DNA from: Pelagibacterales bacterium SAG-MED32
GTDB taxonomy: Bacteria > Pseudomonadota > Alphaproteobacteria > Pelagibacterales > AG-422-B15
Direction: 5' to 3'
Assembly (NCBI GenBank): GCA_014653725.1
Contig: JACWEC010000003.1
Span: forward strand, 1-52,931
Length of the DNA stretch: 52,931 bases
Position numbers and translations under genes: made by a program. A model generated the notes under the pieces. It ran no database searches. It worked only from the letters and a program-made list of their open reading frames with translations, and was not told the origin of the DNA. This document shows, piece by piece, positions 17,692 to 28,202 of the stretch. Positions within the stretch are counted from its first letter, which is position 1. Each line of letters begins with the position of its first letter.

Positions 17692-18849
17692 ATGAACATT
17701 CACGAATATCAAGCTAAAGATTTGTTTAGAAGTTATAACATCCCTGTTTCATCAGGCTCTGTAGCATATAGCGCAGATGAAATTGAAAGAGCTGTAAATG
17801 AAGTTGAGGGTCCAGTTTGGGTGGTTAAGGCTCAAATACATGCAGGTGGAAGAGGAAAAGGTGGAGGCGTCAAAGTTGTTTCATCTAAAGAAGATGCCCT
17901 AAACGAAGCGAATAAAATGTATGGAATGAATTTAGTTACACCTCAAACTGGAGCATCAGGTAAACAGGTTAATCGAATTTATATTGAAAATGGTTCTGAT
18001 ATAGAAAAAGAATTATATCTTTCATGTCTACTAGACCGATCAACGAGTAAAGTTGCATTTATAGTTTCTAAAATGGGAGGCATGGATATTGAAGCTGTCG
18101 CCGCAGATACACCTGAAAATATTACTACAGTTCAAATTGAACCATCAATAGGTGTTACAAATAATGACATTGAAATTATTCAAAAGGCTTTTGAAATAGG
18201 AGATGATTTGAATAATCAATTGTCAGACTTGATTAAAAATATGTACCTATTTTTTCTTGAAAAAGATGCAAGCCTTGTTGAGGTTAATCCTCTGATAGTG
18301 ACAAATACAAACAAACTTTTATGTTTAGACGCTAAAGTAAACTTTGATGATAATGCAATTTATAGACACCCCGAAATTGAAGAACTAAGAGATGAAAATG
18401 AAGAAGATGAATATGAAAGAGAAGCAGCAAAATATGACCTTGCCTATATTAAATTGGATGGAAATATAGGATGTATGGTTAATGGAGCTGGACTTGCAAT
18501 GGCCAGCCTAGATATTATCAAAATGTATGGCGGTGAACCTGCAAATTTCTTAGATGTTGGCGGGGGTGCGTCAAAAGAAAAAGTCTCGAGTGCTTTTAAA
18601 ATCATCCTTTCAGACCAGGGTGTTAAAGGGATTCTCGTTAACATTTTTGGCGGCATCATGAGATGCGATGTTATTGCTGAGGGAATTGTTTCTGCTGCAA
18701 AGGAATTAAAAATTTCTGTTCCTCTTGTTGTTAGATTAGAAGGTACTAACGTGGATCAAGGAAAGAAGATTCTTGAAAATTCAGGAATAGAAATCATTTC
18801 TGCAAACGACCTTGATGATGCTGCAAAAAAAATAGTTAAGCTTGTTTAA
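17692..18849 (+). CDS. sucC: Succinyl-CoA synthetase beta subunit
   Basis: SucC is the nucleotide-binding ATP-grasp subunit that makes ATP or GTP from succinyl-CoA together with SucD. The 385-residue protein begins [20 protein letters not shown], contains [18 protein letters not shown] (nucleotide binding), LVEVNPLIV (Mg2+ site), and ends with the CoA-ligase half ([41 protein letters not shown]). The stop overlaps the sucD ATG by one base (TAATG). Confidence 0.98.
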   Translation: MNIHEYQAKDLFRSYNIPVSSGSVAYSADEIERAVNEVEGPVWVVKAQIHAGGRGKGGGVKVVSSKEDALNEANKMYGMNLVTPQTGASGKQVNRIYIENGSDIEKELYLSCLLDRSTSKVAFIVSKMGGMDIEAVAADTPENITTVQIEPSIGVTNNDIEIIQKAFEIGDDLNNQLSDLIKNMYLFFLEKDASLVEVNPLIVTNTNKLLCLDAKVNFDDNAIYRHPEIEELRDENEEDEYEREAAKYDLAYIKLDGNIGCMVNGAGLAMASLDIIKMYGGEPANFLDVGGGASKEKVSSAFKIILSDQGVKGILVNIFGGIMRCDVIAEGIVSAAKELKISVPLVVRLEGTNVDQGKKILENSGIEIISANDLDDAAKKIVKLV

Positions 18850-19730
18850 TGTCTGTAATAGTTAATAAAGATACAAGAGTTATTTGCCAGGGGTTTACTG
18901 GAGCGCAAGGAACATTTCATTCTGAGCAGGCTATCAAATATGGAACCAATATGGTTGGAGGTGTGACACCTAAAAAGGGTGGATCTATGCATCTTGAACT
19001 TCCAGTTTTTGATACAGTAAAAGAAGCAAAAGAAAAAACTAATGCCAATGCTACAGTTATTTATGTTCCACCCCCTTATGCGGCAAATGCGATCATTGAA
19101 GCAATTGATAGTGAGATTGAATTAATTGTTTGTATTACAGAAGGTATTCCCGTGATGGATATGATGAAAGTTAAAGATAAATTAAGTTCTTCATCTTCAA
19201 GATTAATTGGTCCTAACTGTCCAGGAATAATCACGCCCGATGAGTGTAAAATAGGCATCATGCCAGCTCACATTCATAAAAAAGGTAATGTAGGCATTGT
19301 CTCGCGTTCAGGAACTCTCACTTATGAGGCTGTATATCAAACAACAGTAGCAGGCTTGGGCCAATCTACATGTATTGGCATAGGAGGAGATCCAATAAAT
19401 GGCACTAATTTTATTGATTGTTTAGATTTATTTCTTTCTGATCCAGAAACTGAGTCAATAATTATGATTGGCGAAATTGGAGGATCAGCAGAAGAGGAAG
19501 CCGCTGAATTTTTAAAGAAACAAACTACAAAAAAACCTACGGTGGGCTTTATTGCTGGGACTTCAGCTCCACCAGGTAGAAGAATGGGGCATGCTGGTGC
19601 AATTGTTTCTGGTGGTAAAGGCGGAGCAGACGACAAAATTGAAGCAATGAAAGAAGCTGGCATTAAAATTTCAAATTCTCCAGCTGCATTAGGGTCGACT
19701 TTACTTGAGGTATTGAAGAATCAAATCTAA
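18849..19730 (+). CDS. sucD: Succinyl-CoA synthetase alpha subunit
   Basis: SucD binds CoA and carries the phosphorylated histidine. The 293-residue protein has the CoA-binding start [70 protein letters not shown] and the phospho-histidine region [18 protein letters not shown]. All are canonical and the length is normal. It is coupled to sucC by a one-base overlap and followed after 14 bases by sucA. Confidence 0.98.
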   Translation: MSVIVNKDTRVICQGFTGAQGTFHSEQAIKYGTNMVGGVTPKKGGSMHLELPVFDTVKEAKEKTNANATVIYVPPPYAANAIIEAIDSEIELIVCITEGIPVMDMMKVKDKLSSSSSRLIGPNCPGIITPDECKIGIMPAHIHKKGNVGIVSRSGTLTYEAVYQTTVAGLGQSTCIGIGGDPINGTNFIDCLDLFLSDPETESIIMIGEIGGSAEEEAAEFLKKQTTKKPTVGFIAGTSAPPGRRMGHAGAIVSGGKGGADDKIEAMKEAGIKISNSPAALGSTLLEVLKNQI

Positions 19731-19744
19731 AGTAATTTTACTCA

Positions 19745-22702
19745 ATGGCTAAAACCTCAACAAATGATATTTTTGATAAAACCTCTTTCTTACATGGTTC
19801 AAATGCTGCCTACATTGAACAAATGTATGAAAAGTATCAAACCGATCCAAGCCAAATACCAGAAGATTGGCAAACATTCTTTTCAGGATTGTCAAAAAAT
19901 TTAAATGAACAAAATATTTTAAGAGCTAGTTGGTCAAATAACGATTTTCCAACTGAAGAAGACCTAGCAATAAATATTAATAGTTCTTGGGAAAAAAAGT
20001 CCTATAAAGTAAATGAAGATATCAGTACAAATATTTCCTCAGACGAGTTAAAAGAACAAATATACGACTCAATCAGGGCGATAAGACTTATCAGAGCTTT
20101 TAGAGTGAATGGCCATTTAGCATCTAAACTTGATCCATTAGATTTAAAAGAAATTAAAAATTACCCTGAATTAGATTACAGAAATTTTGGTTTTGAAGAG
20201 AAAGACCTTAGTAAAGAAATATTTATTGATGGAAGTCTTGGGCTTAATTTCACAACATTAAATGAAATTATTAGTATTTTAAAGGAGACATACTGTGGAT
20301 CAATAGGCGTAGAATTTGTTCACATTCAGGACGCAGATCAAAAACAATGGGTTCAAGAAAGAATAGAGGAAGTTAGAAATAAAACTCAATTTACTTCAAA
20401 TGGAAAAAAAGCAATTTTCAAACGTTTGCTAGAAGCAGAAATGTTTGAGAAGTTCTTAGATAAAAAATTTATTGGCACAAAACGATTTGGACTAGTTGGC
20501 AGTGAGGCAACTGTTCCAGGGATTGAGCAAATAATCAAACAAAGTTGTTTATCTGGAATTGAAGATATTTATATAGGCACAGCTCACAGAGGAAGATTGA
20601 CATTATTATCATCAGTTATGGAGGTACCTTTGAGGTCCATCATGGCAAAGTTTGAAGGAGGCGGCGAAGATCCCAACGAAATACTGGGATCGGGTGATGT
20701 TAAATATCATCTAGGCATTTCTAGTGACAGGGAATTTGATGATAAAAAGATTCATCTTTCGTTAACTCCGAATCCATCTCATCTTGAGGCAGTTGATCCT
20801 GTTGTTATGGGCAAGGTCAGAGCAGAGCAAACTTTACTTAAAGACAAAACCAATGACAAAGTTATGGGTCTCCTCATTCATGGTGATGCAGCTATGGCAG
20901 GTCAAGGAGTAGTCGCTGAAACATTTGCAATGTCACAATTAAGAGGTTTTCGAACTGGAGGAACAATTCATTTTGTAATCAATAACCAAATAGGTTTCAC
21001 AACTGTACCCCATTATGGACGATCAGCTCCATATTGCACTGAAATTGCTAAGATTATTCAGGCACCTATATTTCACGTTAATGGAGATGATGTAGAGTCT
21101 GTAGTTCATGTTTGCAGGCTTGCTGTTGAGTTCAGGAATAAATTTAAGACGGATGTAGTTGTAGATATGTTTTGCTATCGTAGAGCTGGCCATAACGAAA
21201 TGGATTTGCCAGAATTCACTCAACCATTAATGTACCAAAGAATCAAAGAGCATTCGACGACTTTAAACATATATCAGCAAAGATTGATCGATGAGGGTGT
21301 ATTAACTTCGGAAGAGATTGATAATGAGATTTCTTTATATAATAAAAAGTTAAATGAAGAGCTAGCATCTGCAAAATCTTATAAACCTAATAAAGCTGAC
21401 TGGCTTGAGGGTTCATGGAAAGGAATAAATGTTGCATCTATTGATGCTAGACGGGGACAAACGTCTATAACAGAAGATGAATTTAAAAAAATTGGAAAAG
21501 AAATTCATCAAATACCTAAAGAATTTAGTCCTCATAAAAGAATCAAAAAAATTTATGACGATCGCCTCAACAGTATTAATGAGGGAAAAGGAGTAGATTG
21601 GTCGACTGCTGAGTCTCTCGCGTTTGCATCACTATTGGCTGAAGGATATGGCGTAAGGCTCTCAGGACAAGACTCTGGTAGAGGAACTTTTAGTCAAAGA
21701 CACTCTGTACTCTATGATCAAGTTAACGAAAATAGGTTTGTACCTCTGAGGCATTTTAGAAACGAACAGGGCTTCTTTGAAATCATCGATAGTTTTTTGT
21801 CTGAGTATGGAGTCCTTGGATTTGAATATGGCTATTCTCAAGTAGACCCTCGAACCTTAGTTCTGTGGGAAGGACAATTTGGTGATTTTGCAAATAATGC
21901 ACAAACTATAATTGATCAGTTCATTACTACGGGTGAAAGAAAATGGTTAAGAATGTCGGGACTAACACTCTTGCTGCCTCATGGACATGAAGGCCAAGGT
22001 CCTGAACATACAAGTGGAAGATTAGAGAGATTCTTACAACTCTGTGCTGAAGATAATATTCAAGTAGTTAACTGCACTTCACCTGCAAATTACTTTCATG
22101 TTCTAAGAAGACAGTTGCTTAGGGATTTTCGTAAGCCGCTTGTGATAATGACTCCTAAATCAACGCTTAGACATAAAAAGAATGTTTCTGATATTGCTGA
22201 GTTTACAAACGGTTCAACTTTTCACCGTATTTTAAGAAAAGAACTTTCTAAAATTGAAAAATCTAAAGTTAATAGACTACTACTTTGCTCAGGAAAAATT
22301 TATTTTGAGTTAGATGATTATATTGAGAAGCGTAGATTAGAAAATATTCAAATTTTAAGGTTCGATCAATTGTATCCGTTCCCGTATGAAGCTTTAAAAG
22401 AAGAATTGCTAGAGTATCCTCAAGCTGAAATCTACTGGGTTCAAGAAGAACCTTCAAATATGGGCGCATTTCGCTTTGTAAAGCATAGAGTAGAGTCAGT
22501 TAACCAATCAATAACTGGTAAATATGAAGAACTCTTATTTATTGGAAGGAAAGCATCTGCTTCCCCTGCAACAGGAATAGCTAATCGACATGCTGAAAAC
22601 CAATTAAATATTCTAAGACTAGCTACAGAGTCAGAAAGAAGCGAAATAAAAGACAATAAAGATGGGGTATCTCTCGTAAAGTTCAAACTGCCAATTGAAT
22701 AA
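19745..22702 (+). CDS. sucA: 2-oxoglutarate dehydrogenase E1 component
   Basis: SucA is the thiamine-diphosphate decarboxylase of the 2-oxoglutarate dehydrogenase complex. The 985-residue length is typical. The N-terminal FLHGSNAAYIEQMYEKYQTD segment binds the complex core. IGTAHRGRLTLLSSVM, the ThDP motif around LIHGDAAMAGQGVV (start of GDxxxN-type region) and VINNQIGFTT, and the C-terminal LPHGHEGQGPEHTSGRLERF and PKSTLRHKKNVSD are standard. It is followed after 26 bases by sucB and then lpd, so all three components lie together. Confidence 0.98.
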   Translation: MAKTSTNDIFDKTSFLHGSNAAYIEQMYEKYQTDPSQIPEDWQTFFSGLSKNLNEQNILRASWSNNDFPTEEDLAININSSWEKKSYKVNEDISTNISSDELKEQIYDSIRAIRLIRAFRVNGHLASKLDPLDLKEIKNYPELDYRNFGFEEKDLSKEIFIDGSLGLNFTTLNEIISILKETYCGSIGVEFVHIQDADQKQWVQERIEEVRNKTQFTSNGKKAIFKRLLEAEMFEKFLDKKFIGTKRFGLVGSEATVPGIEQIIKQSCLSGIEDIYIGTAHRGRLTLLSSVMEVPLRSIMAKFEGGGEDPNEILGSGDVKYHLGISSDREFDDKKIHLSLTPNPSHLEAVDPVVMGKVRAEQTLLKDKTNDKVMGLLIHGDAAMAGQGVVAETFAMSQLRGFRTGGTIHFVINNQIGFTTVPHYGRSAPYCTEIAKIIQAPIFHVNGDDVESVVHVCRLAVEFRNKFKTDVVVDMFCYRRAGHNEMDLPEFTQPLMYQRIKEHSTTLNIYQQRLIDEGVLTSEEIDNEISLYNKKLNEELASAKSYKPNKADWLEGSWKGINVASIDARRGQTSITEDEFKKIGKEIHQIPKEFSPHKRIKKIYDDRLNSINEGKGVDWSTAESLAFASLLAEGYGVRLSGQDSGRGTFSQRHSVLYDQVNENRFVPLRHFRNEQGFFEIIDSFLSEYGVLGFEYGYSQVDPRTLVLWEGQFGDFANNAQTIIDQFITTGERKWLRMSGLTLLLPHGHEGQGPEHTSGRLERFLQLCAEDNIQVVNCTSPANYFHVLRRQLLRDFRKPLVIMTPKSTLRHKKNVSDIAEFTNGSTFHRILRKELSKIEKSKVNRLLLCSGKIYFELDDYIEKRRLENIQILRFDQLYPFPYEALKEELLEYPQAEIYWVQEEPSNMGAFRFVKHRVESVNQSITGKYEELLFIGRKASASPATGIANRHAENQLNILRLATESERSEIKDNKDGVSLVKFKLPIE

Positions 22703-22728
22703 TATTGTTAAAGTGTTAAATAATTAGT

Positions 22729-23985
22729 ATGTCCGTAGATATAAAAGTACCATCTCTTGGTGAGAGTGTTGTAGAAGCAACTGTTGCTAAGTGGTATAAA
22801 AATGAGGGAGACAGCGTTACATTAGATGAACCACTGCTTGAGTTAGAAACGGACAAAGTGACTCTTGAAGTTCCTTCCCCTGCTTCTGGATTGATTGAAA
22901 AAATTTCATCGCCTGAAGGATCAACAGTCGAGGTAGGCGCATTATTGGGAGCCATCAATGATACTGCAGAAGTAAAAAAAGCACCTGAAAATTCTGAAAA
23001 AATAGTCACCACTAAAGAAGAAAAGCCTAAAGAAGAACCGGTGATGGAAAAGCCAGTTATACAAGAATCACGTATACCTTTAGACAATACTCCAAAAGAA
23101 ATTCTTGAGAGTCAAGTCTCAAAACTATCACCTGCAGTTAGGAAAATTGCAGCAGAAAAAAATATTGATATTGCTCAAGTAGCTACTACTCGTTCAGATG
23201 GAAGGATTACAAAGGGTGATATTTTAGCTTCAAATAATAATGTTCAAGAACTTTCAACAAAGCCATCAATAAGTAAGGATCATGGCAGTAAAGAAGAAAG
23301 AGTGCCAATGTCTCGACTTAGACAAACTATAGCTAAACGACTCAAAGATGCACAAAATAATGCAGCTATGCTCACAACATTTAATGAAGTTGATATGGGC
23401 GAATTGATTAGAACTCGTAATGAGCATAAAGATACTTTTGAGTCAAAATACGGAATAAAATTAGGATTTATGTCTTTCTTCGTAAAAGCTTGTATCACAG
23501 CTCTCAAAGATATTCCTGAGGTTAATGCAGAAGTTGAAAATAATGATGTCATATATAAAAATTTTTATAATATCGGTGTTGCAGTAGGAACTGATCAAGG
23601 ATTGGTTGTGCCTGTTATCAGAGATGCTGATCAAAAATCAATAGTAGAAATAGAGCAAGAGATTTTTAATTTAGGACAAAAAGCTCGAACTGGAAAATTA
23701 AGTATCGATGACATGCAAGGAGGTACATTTACAGTTTCGAATGGCGGCGTTTATGGATCTCTTATGTCTACACCTATTTTAAACCCCCCTCAATCAGGGA
23801 TACTTGGCATGCACAAGATTGAGGAAAGGCCAATTGCGGTAAATGGCGATATCGTAATTAGGCCAATGATGTACCTTGCTCTATCTTACGATCATCGTAT
23901 TGTGGACGGCAAAGGCGCAGTCACTTTTTTGGTTAGAGTTAAAGAAAGTTTAGAAGATCCTAATAGAATTCTACTAGGGGTATAG
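22729..23985 (+). CDS. sucB: 2-oxoglutarate dehydrogenase E2 (dihydrolipoyl succinyltransferase)
   Basis: SucB moves the succinyl group from E1 to CoA via lipoyl-lysine. Of 418 residues, about 1-75 form one lipoyl domain with the lipoylated Lys43 in [12 protein letters not shown] Pro/Glu/Lys-rich linker follows, then a peripheral-subunit-binding domain ([22 protein letters not shown], about 123-165), then the acyltransferase core from about 185 with [20 protein letters not shown]. The core ends in [17 protein letters not shown], which contains the catalytic histidine. lpd begins 1 base after the stop. Confidence 0.97.
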   Translation: MSVDIKVPSLGESVVEATVAKWYKNEGDSVTLDEPLLELETDKVTLEVPSPASGLIEKISSPEGSTVEVGALLGAINDTAEVKKAPENSEKIVTTKEEKPKEEPVMEKPVIQESRIPLDNTPKEILESQVSKLSPAVRKIAAEKNIDIAQVATTRSDGRITKGDILASNNNVQELSTKPSISKDHGSKEERVPMSRLRQTIAKRLKDAQNNAAMLTTFNEVDMGELIRTRNEHKDTFESKYGIKLGFMSFFVKACITALKDIPEVNAEVENNDVIYKNFYNIGVAVGTDQGLVVPVIRDADQKSIVEIEQEIFNLGQKARTGKLSIDDMQGGTFTVSNGGVYGSLMSTPILNPPQSGILGMHKIEERPIAVNGDIVIRPMMYLALSYDHRIVDGKGAVTFLVRVKESLEDPNRILLGV

Positions 23986-23986
23986 A

Positions 23987-25378
23987 ATGGAAGAATTTGA
24001 TATTACAGTTATAGGTAGCGGACCTGCAGGATATGTTTGTGCAATTAGAGCTGCACAGTTAGGCTACAATGTTTGTTGCATTGAAAAAGGTCAGACTTTA
24101 GGAGGAACATGCCTTAATATTGGCTGTATTCCATCAAAATCACTTCTTCACTCCTCACATTTATATGATCAGGCATCGGATCTAAAGAAGTTGGGAATCA
24201 ATTTCGATAATGTTTCCTTTGATCTGAGTAAAATAATGGAAAAAAAATCAGAAAGTGTTGAATCGCTAACTAAAGGAGTTGAATTTTTGTTTAAAAAAAA
24301 CAAAATCAATCGTAAGTCTGGGTTTGCAAAACTAAAGAATATTAATGAAATAGAAATTTTATCAGGTGAAAAATCAGAGACAATTAAATCTGCAAAAATA
24401 ATTATTGCTACTGGATCTGAGGTATCTAGTCCTGATGGAGTAGTGATCGATGAAAAGGATATTTTATCATCTACTGGCGCATTAAGTCTGCAATCAGTTC
24501 CCAATCACTTAGTTGTCATTGGCGCAGGTTATATAGGCCTGGAAATGGGATCCGTTTGGTCACGACTTGGTTCTAAGGTAACAGTCATTGAATATGCAGA
24601 TAGAATTCTTCCAGGAATGGATACAGAAGTATCAAGCAGTTTTCAGAAAATACTCATTAAACAGGGTTTTGACTTTAAACTTTCTACGGCATTAAGATCA
24701 GTAAGCAAAGAAGGTGATTCTTTATCTGTCTCAGTGGAAAACAAGGGGCAAACTATGGATATAGACTGTGACAAGGTTCTAATTTCTACGGGCAGAAGAC
24801 CTTATACCTTTGGATTAAATCTTGAAGAATTGGGAGTTAAATTAAATGATAAAGGTTTTATAATTACTGATAATCATTTTAAAACTTCGATCGATAATAT
24901 TTATGCAGTGGGCGATTGCAAATTAGGTCCAATGCTTGCCCATAAAGCATCCGAAGAAGGAACTGCCGTTGCAGAGATTATTGATGGGCAGGCAGGACAT
25001 GTCAATTATAGTGCAATTCCATCAGTAATATATACAGCCCCAGAAGTTGCTTCAGTAGGCAAAACAGAAGATGAATTAAAGGCTGCGGGCATTACCTATA
25101 AAGTCGGTAAATTTCCTTTTACTGCAAATGCAAAAGCAAAAGTAATGAATGATACAGGTGGATTTGTAAAAATTTTATCCGACAATAAAACCGATGAAGT
25201 ATTGGGTGTTCATATAATTGGTGCTGACGCAGGCAATATGATAGGTGAGCTTACGGTTGCTATGGAATTTGGAGCATCGGCTGAAGATATAGCCAGAACG
25301 TGCCATGCTCATCCAACATTAACTGAGTCAATAAAAGAAGCGGCTCTTAATGTAGAAAATCAAGCTATACATATTTAG
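23987..25378 (+). CDS. lpd: Dihydrolipoamide dehydrogenase (E3)
   Basis: Lpd reoxidises dihydrolipoamide with NAD+. The 463-residue flavoprotein has GSGPAGYVCAIRAAQLG for FAD, the redox disulfide Cys42/Cys47 in GGTCLNIGCIPSK, GAGYIGLEMGSVW for NAD, YAVGDCKLGPMLAHKASEEG, and the C-terminal His-Glu pair in CHAHPTLTE. Encoded behind sucB, it most likely serves the 2-oxoglutarate complex. Its last 14 bases overlap the end of a convergent membrane-protein gene. Confidence 0.97.
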   Translation: MEEFDITVIGSGPAGYVCAIRAAQLGYNVCCIEKGQTLGGTCLNIGCIPSKSLLHSSHLYDQASDLKKLGINFDNVSFDLSKIMEKKSESVESLTKGVEFLFKKNKINRKSGFAKLKNINEIEILSGEKSETIKSAKIIIATGSEVSSPDGVVIDEKDILSSTGALSLQSVPNHLVVIGAGYIGLEMGSVWSRLGSKVTVIEYADRILPGMDTEVSSSFQKILIKQGFDFKLSTALRSVSKEGDSLSVSVENKGQTMDIDCDKVLISTGRRPYTFGLNLEELGVKLNDKGFIITDNHFKTSIDNIYAVGDCKLGPMLAHKASEEGTAVAEIIDGQAGHVNYSAIPSVIYTAPEVASVGKTEDELKAAGITYKVGKFPFTANAKAKVMNDTGGFVKILSDNKTDEVLGVHIIGADAGNMIGELTVAMEFGASAEDIARTCHAHPTLTESIKEAALNVENQAIHI

Positions 25379-25952
25379 TCTCTTTCTGCTTTAAAATTCT
25401 TATAAGTAAATACAACCAAACTGCTATTCCAATGTGATACAAGTGCCAGCTAGTAGAAGCGTCAAACAGCTCCATTCTTCTTAATATTAAGTTTATAATG
25501 ATGAGTGAAAAAAAAATACCCGAGACAATTCTCATCAAGGCACGCTCTCTCGAAATAAGTATCGAAAAAATAGCACCTATTATTAACCAAGATGCAGCCA
25601 CCAGGATTATCAAATTTTTTGCCTGAAGAAGTATAAATAGACTAAAAATAATTGCGATTAGAAGAACTAGATAAATGATTTTATTATTAAGAAGATTACT
25701 TCTTTTCATTATTTCAATAACAATCAGAGGAATACCAAACAATAGAGATATTGCAGATAAAAGTTGATGAAAAGATTTTAATTCATTTTGATAATTTATT
25801 CCAAATCTTATAGATGCCATTAGTGCTGCACAGCTGATCAAAAATACGCCAGCAAAAATATAAAATTGTCTTGCTTTAAAGAATACAGTTAGAGTGTAAA
25901 CACTAACCAGAACGATCAATATTTCAGATAAGGCATAATGCGCTGGAAGCAT
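25365..25952 (-). CDS. Unknown multi-pass membrane protein
   Basis: I do not recognise this family. From ATG 25952-25950 it has 195 residues; the frame extends further upstream, but that part lies inside the desaturase gene, and a TAATG overlap with the desaturase stop marks the better start. About seven hydrophobic segments are visible, beginning ALSEILIVLVSVYTLTVFF and ending near YHIGIAVWLYLLIRIL. A polar patch SWHLYHIG just before the last helix has two histidines, which may bind metal or heme. It is the last gene of the fsa-xerC minus-strand run and overlaps the desaturase gene by one base, so a role in the same membrane-lipid process is plausible but unproven. Confidence 0.75.
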   Translation of the reverse strand: MLPAHYALSEILIVLVSVYTLTVFFKARQFYIFAGVFLISCAALMASIRFGINYQNELKSFHQLLSAISLLFGIPLIVIEIMKRSNLLNNKIIYLVLLIAIIFSLFILLQAKNLIILVAASWLIIGAIFSILISRERALMRIVSGIFFSLIIINLILRRMELFDASTSWHLYHIGIAVWLYLLIRILKQKETKYV

Positions 25953-26872
25953 TAAGTATTTTTTATTACGTTGTAGTAATCTTCTTTTATCTCCGTTGAT
26001 GTTTTTCTTGTTCCATCGTGAGACCATCCAGGAGGGCCACAAAGATACATAAATCTATCTTTTAAAGTTATGCCACGCATTGTTATATCCTTGAAAATAT
26101 TTGCATATTCTTCAAATAGGATTCTTAAGGGGTTTAATGATGTCATTGGAACTACCAATCCATAATCACAAGGTTCTTTTGGATCTTCAGGAACGAATGT
26201 GCCAAACATTCTATCCCAAATCATTAGCGTTCCAGCATAATTTGAATCTAGATATTTTGGATTCCTGGCATGATGAACTCTATGGTGAGATGGAGTATTA
26301 AATAGATATTCATACCATCTTGGAAGTTTATGTATTGTTTGAGTGTGACACAAATATTGATAATAACCATTTATAAAAACACAAAATAAAACCATCACAG
26401 GATCAAATCCAATAATTACCAGTGGCAATTTTAGCATACGTGTTCCTGTGAAATGTTTTGTAAACGGTTGTCTCGCACCTACATCAATTCCCATTCTTTC
26501 AGAAGAGTGGTGCGTTCGATGTAAACCCCATCCCCATCGCCATCTATGACAAATTCTGTGATGTAAATAAAAAGTTAAGTCATCAAGTATAAAACAAAGT
26601 ACTAAAGCACTTAATGTGAATGGAAATGTATAAATTTGAAATTCCTTGGCCCAAAATAAAGCCCCAAGTGTAATGAAAGCAAATATTCCATTAATAGGGT
26701 AACTCAAAGTTCCCATTGTCATGTTTAATATCCACTCTTTAAAATCATTTTTTCCTTTTAATTTAAAAAAATAAATTGCGAGCGACTCAACAACAGCTAT
26801 TCCGACAAGTATTGGAACAAGTAGCCAGAAAAGTTCTAGAGCAGAGTACTGAAATAGGAAATCAACTGACAT
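25952..26872 (-). CDS. Sterol desaturase / fatty acid hydroxylase family protein
   Basis: This is a membrane-bound di-iron oxygenase of the ERG3/FAH superfamily with 306 residues. Four hydrophobic segments (about 12-35, 55-75, 82-102, 150-172) and three histidine clusters that hold two irons are present: HHRICH (104-109), HRTHH (118-122) and HHRVHH (196-201). Members hydroxylate or desaturate sterols, carotenoids, ether lipids or fatty acids; the substrate here cannot be read from sequence. It overlaps both neighbours (11 bases with the NTF2-like gene, one base with the membrane protein), so the three are translated as a set. Confidence 0.92.
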   Translation of the reverse strand: MSVDFLFQYSALELFWLLVPILVGIAVVESLAIYFFKLKGKNDFKEWILNMTMGTLSYPINGIFAFITLGALFWAKEFQIYTFPFTLSALVLCFILDDLTFYLHHRICHRWRWGWGLHRTHHSSERMGIDVGARQPFTKHFTGTRMLKLPLVIIGFDPVMVLFCVFINGYYQYLCHTQTIHKLPRWYEYLFNTPSHHRVHHARNPKYLDSNYAGTLMIWDRMFGTFVPEDPKEPCDYGLVVPMTSLNPLRILFEEYANIFKDITMRGITLKDRFMYLCGPPGWSHDGTRKTSTEIKEDYYNVIKNT

Positions 26873-27257
26873 TTTTAAAACTTTCTAACATTCCTTGCAT
26901 CATTTTGTGTATTAAATTTACGCCCTGAAGCGGCCTTATAAATACCTTAAATTCAGTAATTAATCCATCATTATTCCAGGTAATTAGGTCAATTCCATTG
27001 ATATCAGTATCATCAATTGTTAGCGAAAACTCTAAGCTTGCAGAGTTTTCACCGATCATTTCTTTTTCATATTTAAAACTTGAGGCATTAAATACTTCTG
27101 AGGCTGCAATCAAATATTTCAAAGTTATATCTTTTCCTTTTTGAGGAGTATAGACGACAGGTGAATAGAAAATTGCATCATCGTGCAGGATTTCTGTAAG
27201 AGTGTTATAATCTCTTAGCTTCACTACATCATGCCATTTTTGAATTGGATTATTCAT
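26862..27257 (-). CDS. NTF2-like (SnoaL-type) small protein
   Basis: This 131-residue protein resembles the NTF2/SnoaL alpha+beta cone fold: an N-terminal helix with WHDVVKLRDYNTLTEILHDD, AIFYSPVVYTPQKGKD, then a long beta-sheet section (SLEFSLTIDDTDINGIDLIT) and FKVFIRPLQGVNLIHKMM. Such proteins are either small isomerases/hydrolases or ligand-binding accessory proteins. It is preceded by xerC (23 bases) and overlaps the desaturase start by 11 bases, suggesting it works on the same pathway. The activity is unknown. Confidence 0.8.
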   Translation of the reverse strand: MNNPIQKWHDVVKLRDYNTLTEILHDDAIFYSPVVYTPQKGKDITLKYLIAASEVFNASSFKYEKEMIGENSASLEFSLTIDDTDINGIDLITWNNDGLITEFKVFIRPLQGVNLIHKMMQGMLESFKNVS

Positions 27258-27280
27258 CTAGTGCTTAATATATAATTTAT

Positions 27281-28198
27281 TTACTTCTTAGCAAGAGGAT
27301 GGGTTTTTGAGTAAGCGTCATATAGCTTTTCTGTTTCGACCTTTGTATATTTTTGAGTAGTTGACAAGCTGCTATGTCCCAGTAATTCTTGTATTGTTCT
27401 TAAATCTCCACCAGAATCAAGCAGATGGGTGGCGAAGCTGTGCCTGAGCGCATGAGGAGTAGCAGTTTCAGGAAGAGATAAATTGTGTCTAATCTTTTCT
27501 AAGACATATTGTATTATTCTGGGACTAAGGCGGTCCAATCTTTTGCCAACAAACAAGGGATCATCTTTCATAAAATTTTTAGGACACTCGTGTATATAAT
27601 TTTCGATATCATTTTTTACATAGTCCATTAACGGTACCATGCGTTCCTTATTTCCTTTTCCTTTAATTATTAAGTAGTCATTTTCATTTATATCTTCAAA
27701 ATTTAAGTTTAGTGCTTCAGAAATTCTTAATCCACATCCATATAAAAGCATTAAAATTGATTTATTTCTCATTCCTATCCATTTCTCTTTCTCCATATCT
27801 TGAGCATGTTTAATAGTTTCAATTGCAAGTTCGGATGAAATGGGTCTTGGTAAAGATTTTTTTTGCTTAGGTGTTCTTAAAGACTGAACAACAGTGCTTT
27901 CAATTAAATTTGTATTAAGCAGATAATTAAAGAAAGATTTTAAAGACGATATTATTCTTGCTATGGATGTGGAGCTTATATCTTTATTTCTCAGGTAAGA
28001 GAGAAAACTTCTAAAATCAGAAATTTTCATATCATTGAGGTATTTTATTGAAACTTCTGAACCCGTATGAGTACTAATGAACTCTATAAAACTTTTAACG
28101 TCGTGTTTGTAACTTATCAGTGTATTGTCACTAAGATTTCTTACTTCTTTTAAATTTCCTAGCCAGTTAGTAAATGCATCTTCAATATGTTTATTCAC
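27281..28198 (-). CDS. xerC: Tyrosine recombinase XerC
   Basis: XerC with XerD resolves chromosome dimers at dif. The 305-residue protein has an N-terminal SAM-like DNA-binding domain (about 5-100) and a catalytic domain with the full residue set: Arg158 (CGLRISEAL), Lys182, His249 and Arg252 (HALRHSFATHLL), His275 (LLGHSSLSTTQ) and the nucleophile Tyr284. Length and context (next to priA and a transaldolase gene) are those of housekeeping alphaproteobacterial XerC, not of a phage or integron integrase. fsa ends 4 bases upstream. Confidence 0.95.
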   Translation of the reverse strand: MNKHIEDAFTNWLGNLKEVRNLSDNTLISYKHDVKSFIEFISTHTGSEVSIKYLNDMKISDFRSFLSYLRNKDISSTSIARIISSLKSFFNYLLNTNLIESTVVQSLRTPKQKKSLPRPISSELAIETIKHAQDMEKEKWIGMRNKSILMLLYGCGLRISEALNLNFEDINENDYLIIKGKGNKERMVPLMDYVKNDIENYIHECPKNFMKDDPLFVGKRLDRLSPRIIQYVLEKIRHNLSLPETATPHALRHSFATHLLDSGGDLRTIQELLGHSSLSTTQKYTKVETEKLYDAYSKTHPLAKK

Positions 28199-28202
28199 TT
28201 AT

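Noticed and set aside
25953..26042. Longer N-terminus for the unknown membrane protein
   Set aside because: The extra 30 residues lie in the desaturase coding region and are basic and unrelated; the TAATG overlap at 25952 is the better start.
27281..28198. Tyrosine recombinase as a sign of an integrated element
   Set aside because: Sequence, length and priA/transaldolase neighbourhood are those of housekeeping XerC; no att repeats, tRNA or phage genes are near.
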